Source of the DNA: Burkholderiales bacterium
Lineage (GTDB): Bacteria > Pseudomonadota > Gammaproteobacteria > Burkholderiales > SG8-41
Direction: 5' to 3'
Length of the DNA: 64,000 bases
Assembly: GCA_022841375.1 (NCBI GenBank)
Contig: JALHRQ010000001.1
Coordinates: 298,882-362,881 of the forward strand
Shown: piece after piece, positions 61,945 through 64,000 of the stretch
How positions within the stretch are numbered: the first letter of the stretch is position 1
Layout of the letters: every line of letters starts with the position of its first letter
Notes under the pieces: model-generated
The model's input: the letters and a program-made list of their open reading frames with translations, nothing else
What the model was told of the DNA's origin: nothing
Database searches by the model: none
Program-made: the position numbers and the translations under genes

Positions 61945-62563
61945 ACATATCCCCGATCACCGGCAACCGCGGCTGCGACCATACGCGCTTGATGAAGGCG
62001 TTATCCGAACGCGCACGCTTGTCGAGTTCCTTGCGGGAATACATCGTCGGATTCACCGTCCGGCCGAGCTTTGCTGTGGCTCTCTCCAGAGCCCTGAACA
62101 CATCCGCATAAGACAAGGTGTCGCTGACCACCATCAAATCGATATCGCTGCCGGCCGTATCCTGCTGTTTGGCCACCGAGCCATACACAAACGCCGATTC
62201 GATCTGCGTCGCCAGCGGCAACAACGCCGTACGCAGCACATCCACCAGGCCCGAAGTTTTGAGCACCAGCCCGCGTAGCTCGGCATAAACCGGTGAGGCC
62301 GCATTGGCCTGATAGTGCTTCTGGTTGCCAACGGGGCTTACGGTGACCAGCCCGGAAGACGCCAGCCGCGCGAGTTCACGCTGCACAGCGCCGGTGCCCG
62401 AACCCGCCAGCGCGATCAGTTCGTTGGCATAGAAACTCCGGTCCGGATTGCCGAACAGCACAGCCAGCACGCGTTGCTGCACCTTGGTGAACAAGGCGTC
62501 CGCAACGCCCACCGGTTCCGGTGAGGTGGCCTTGCGAGTTACTGCTATTTTCTTAATACCCAT
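61928..62563 (-). CDS. Winged-helix plus MNT-type nucleotidyltransferase
   Basis: The protein of about 211 residues has an N-terminal winged helix (YANELIALAGSGTGAVQREL, LVTVSPVGNQKHYQA) and an MNT nucleotidyltransferase core GSVAKQQDTAGSDIDLMVV (GS-x10-D-x-D). In type VII systems MntA-like enzymes AMPylate and neutralise HepT-like HEPN toxins. Here the winged helix may also bind the promoter. The ATG at 62563 overlaps the direct-repeat operator. A longer frame to 62599 would read through that operator. Confidence 0.88.
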   Translation of the reverse strand: MGIKKIAVTRKATSPEPVGVADALFTKVQQRVLAVLFGNPDRSFYANELIALAGSGTGAVQRELARLASSGLVTVSPVGNQKHYQANAASPVYAELRGLVLKTSGLVDVLRTALLPLATQIESAFVYGSVAKQQDTAGSDIDLMVVSDTLSYADVFRALERATAKLGRTVNPTMYSRKELDKRARSDNAFIKRVWSQPRLPVIGDMYELAA

Positions 62564-62596
62564 ATTGGGAATGATAAACCCCGTTTTGGGTATGAT
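62559..62596. promoter_or_regulatory. Direct-repeat operator of the nucleotidyltransferase/HEPN operon
   Basis: CCCATATTGGGAATGAT (62559-62575) and CCCGTTTTGGGTATGAT (62580-62596) are 17-bp direct repeats 21 bp apart (two helical turns), each with an internal CCC-N5-GGG dyad. They overlap the start codon and promoter region. Confidence 0.72.
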
Positions 62597-62695
62597 CAAG
62601 ACTGAAGTAGCAAAGCTCGTAGGTAGAAAATAACATTTATCAATAAAATCAATAACTTATATCATTTTCCATCAGGCTACAAAATCCCTTTTTCC

Positions 62696-63430
62696 TTACT
62701 TCAACCCCGCCGCAATCTTCCGAATCTCATCCGCCGACCGCTCACCCGCCAACGGCTCGCGCGGCTGCAAATGCCGACCCATCGCCAACCCGCCAATCAA
62801 CACCGGCTCATACCCAATGTCGCGAATCAAATTAGAAGCCGTCGCAATCGCCTGCGCATCATCCCCCGCGATCGGCATGCCGACCTTGCCCGGCTCCTGC
62901 CACGCCGCGCCCATGCGTGCCGCGCCAATTGCATTAAAGCCGCGCACGATACGCGCACCGGGCAACAGCTGCGCCGACATCAGCCCCGCGCCCACCTCGC
63001 GCGCCTTCACGCCCAACTCACCATCGCGCTGTTCAAACGGATTGCAGGCGTCGATCACCACCTTGCCCTTGAGCAACGCGCCCAGATCTTTGCCCACCGC
63101 CGGCAGCGCGTGATACGGCACCGCGATCAGCAGCACATCACCAAAGGCCGCAGCCTCCCTGGAAGTGCCCGCACGCGCGCCACTGCCCACCTTGGCAGCG
63201 AGCGCCTTGTCTTTTTCGAGATCAAGCGAAGAGAACATCACCGTATGCCCGGACTTGGCCCAGGTAGTGCCGAGCGCGCTGCCGACATTGCCCGAACCGA
63301 TGATGCCGATCTTGAGCTTGGTGCCGGCGGTGACGGATTGGGCGAAGGTGGGGAGGCTGGCTACGGCCAGCGATGCGGCGGTGAATTGAAGGAAGGCGCG
63401 ACGAGCATGTTTAGGGCGGCCGGTATTCAT
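62696..63430 (-). CDS. NADPH-dependent F420 reductase-like protein with Tat signal
   Basis: The protein of about 244 residues has a twin-arginine signal (HARRAFLQFTAASLAV, cleavage after TFAQ) followed by a Rossmann domain starting LKIGIIGSGNVGSALGTTWAK. The GARIVRGFNAIGA motif is typical of the F420-NADP oxidoreductase-like family. Export of an NADP-binding protein is unusual; it may bind another cofactor. The ATG at 63430 follows AGGAGACTCGTT. Downstream 63431-64000 has no supportable gene. Confidence 0.85.
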   Translation of the reverse strand: MNTGRPKHARRAFLQFTAASLAVASLPTFAQSVTAGTKLKIGIIGSGNVGSALGTTWAKSGHTVMFSSLDLEKDKALAAKVGSGARAGTSREAAAFGDVLLIAVPYHALPAVGKDLGALLKGKVVIDACNPFEQRDGELGVKAREVGAGLMSAQLLPGARIVRGFNAIGAARMGAAWQEPGKVGMPIAGDDAQAIATASNLIRDIGYEPVLIGGLAMGRHLQPREPLAGERSADEIRKIAAGLK

Positions 63431-63634
63431 AACGAGTCTCCTGGTGTTCGATGGCAATACAAAGAAGGATTGCAAAAGAAGGATTACAACAGCGTATGGC
63501 GGTCAATGAACTGAATGTTGAACACAGCGCGGTAACTCAAAGCGCGGTGAATTACAGCGTCACAGCGGTAAACAAGCTAACCCGGTCTTATGTTCCGGGC
63601 AATCAGCACCTGAACGATGGAAAATCTGGAGTTC

Positions 63635-64000
63635 CATAGCGGTCTGCCCCCCATGGCGCCACCTTAAGGCAGACACCTTTAATTTCTTCGTCATTCCGGC
63701 GAAAGCCGGAATCCAGGATTTTAAAAAGCATCGGCCGACGGGCCGATTCTGGATTCCGGCTTTCGCCGGAATGACGGCATTTTGCCGATGACAGCCTTAA
63801 GGTAGTGCCATAGCGGTCTGCCCCCCCATGGCGCCACCTTAAGGCAGACACCTTTAATTTCTTCGTCATTCCGGCGAAAGCCGGAATCCAGGATTTTAAA
63901 AAGCATCGGCCGACGGGCCGATTCTGGATTCCGGCTTTCGCCGGAATGACGGCATTTTGCCGATGACAGCCTTAAGGTAGTGCCATAGCGGTCTGCCCCC
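63635..64000. repeat. 175-bp tandem repeat with embedded 86-bp MITE-like elements
   Basis: About two units of 174-175 bp start at the GGTCTG of 63641 and 63815, and a third begins at 63990 and runs off the window. Each unit carries an 86-bp element (63690-63775 and 63865-63950) with GTCATTCCGGCGAAAGCCGG and complementary ends; CCTTAAGG-type inverted motifs flank it. The region holds no gene; translations of it are artefacts. Confidence 0.88.

Noticed and set aside
63603..63906. Overlapping minus-strand reading frames in the right-end repeats
   Set aside because: They are translations of the 175-bp tandem repeat and 86-bp elements (HSGESRNPE-type peptide), a known artefact of such repeats.

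Overview
The window looks like chromosomal DNA from a GC-rich betaproteobacterium, most likely Burkholderiales or a close relative. The main pointers are seven Bug/TctC-type solute receptors without membrane partners, an OxyR with cysteines at 199 and 208, an NnrU protein, a FimV-like protein and abundant REP and MITE-like repeats. I see no rRNA, tRNA, CRISPR array, prophage or transposase. Most of the sequence is densely packed housekeeping and catabolic genes. Accessory features concentrate between about 51.6 kb and the right end.

Layout. 0-6 kb: the end of a Bug receptor gene overlapping malonyl-CoA decarboxylase, then a leftward group (enoyl-CoA hydratase, Ldh-type dehydrogenase, IlvD/Edd dehydratase, SET-domain methyltransferase). 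6-11 kb: a B12-dependent ribonucleotide reductase and an RDD-ankyrin membrane protein. 11-16 kb: a rightward operon of an RraA-like protein, a sulfatase, a Bug receptor and a second sulfatase. 16-20 kb: a peroxide-defence group (OxyR, rubrerythrin, rubredoxin, Dps, rubredoxin reductase) followed by a rhomboid protease. 20-34 kb: an FNT channel, peptidases, nitroreductase plus Bug, two MFS transporters, FKBP, dienelactone hydrolase, a cell-wall amidase lipoprotein, a DEDD exonuclease and an exported methyltransferase-like protein. 34-42 kb: a large exported hydrolase, a PQQ-type sugar dehydrogenase with a dihaem cytochrome c, a TonB receptor, an Mrr-like membrane nuclease and a SOUL protein. 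42-46 kb: a leftward operon of NnrU, a small Trp-rich protein, an enolase-superfamily enzyme, Bug and SOUL, preceded by a FimV-like gene. 46.9-51.7 kb: a 1,586-residue PAS/GAF/GGDEF/EAL/REC protein.

The 51.6-64 kb part is rich in repeats and regulatory palindromes. It holds a secreted protein with 43-residue repeats, a 40-residue Lys-rich small protein, a HigBA-type toxin-antitoxin pair divergent from a LexA-like S24 repressor, two more Bug genes, a winged-helix/nucleotidyltransferase pair, a nucleotidyltransferase/HEPN pair and a Tat-signal NADP-binding oxidoreductase. The toxin-antitoxin-like operons each have a distinct operator-like repeat at the promoter. Three copies of an 86-bp MITE-like element and several REP pairs lie between them. 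One short repeat has inserted in frame into the LexA-like gene.

The most interesting candidates are the compact island at 56.7-62.6 kb with its operators, the SET methyltransferase with a histone-H1-like tail, the OxyR-linked peroxide reduction chain, the 43-residue-repeat secreted protein, and a FimV-like gene whose signal peptide begins upstream of any normal start codon.
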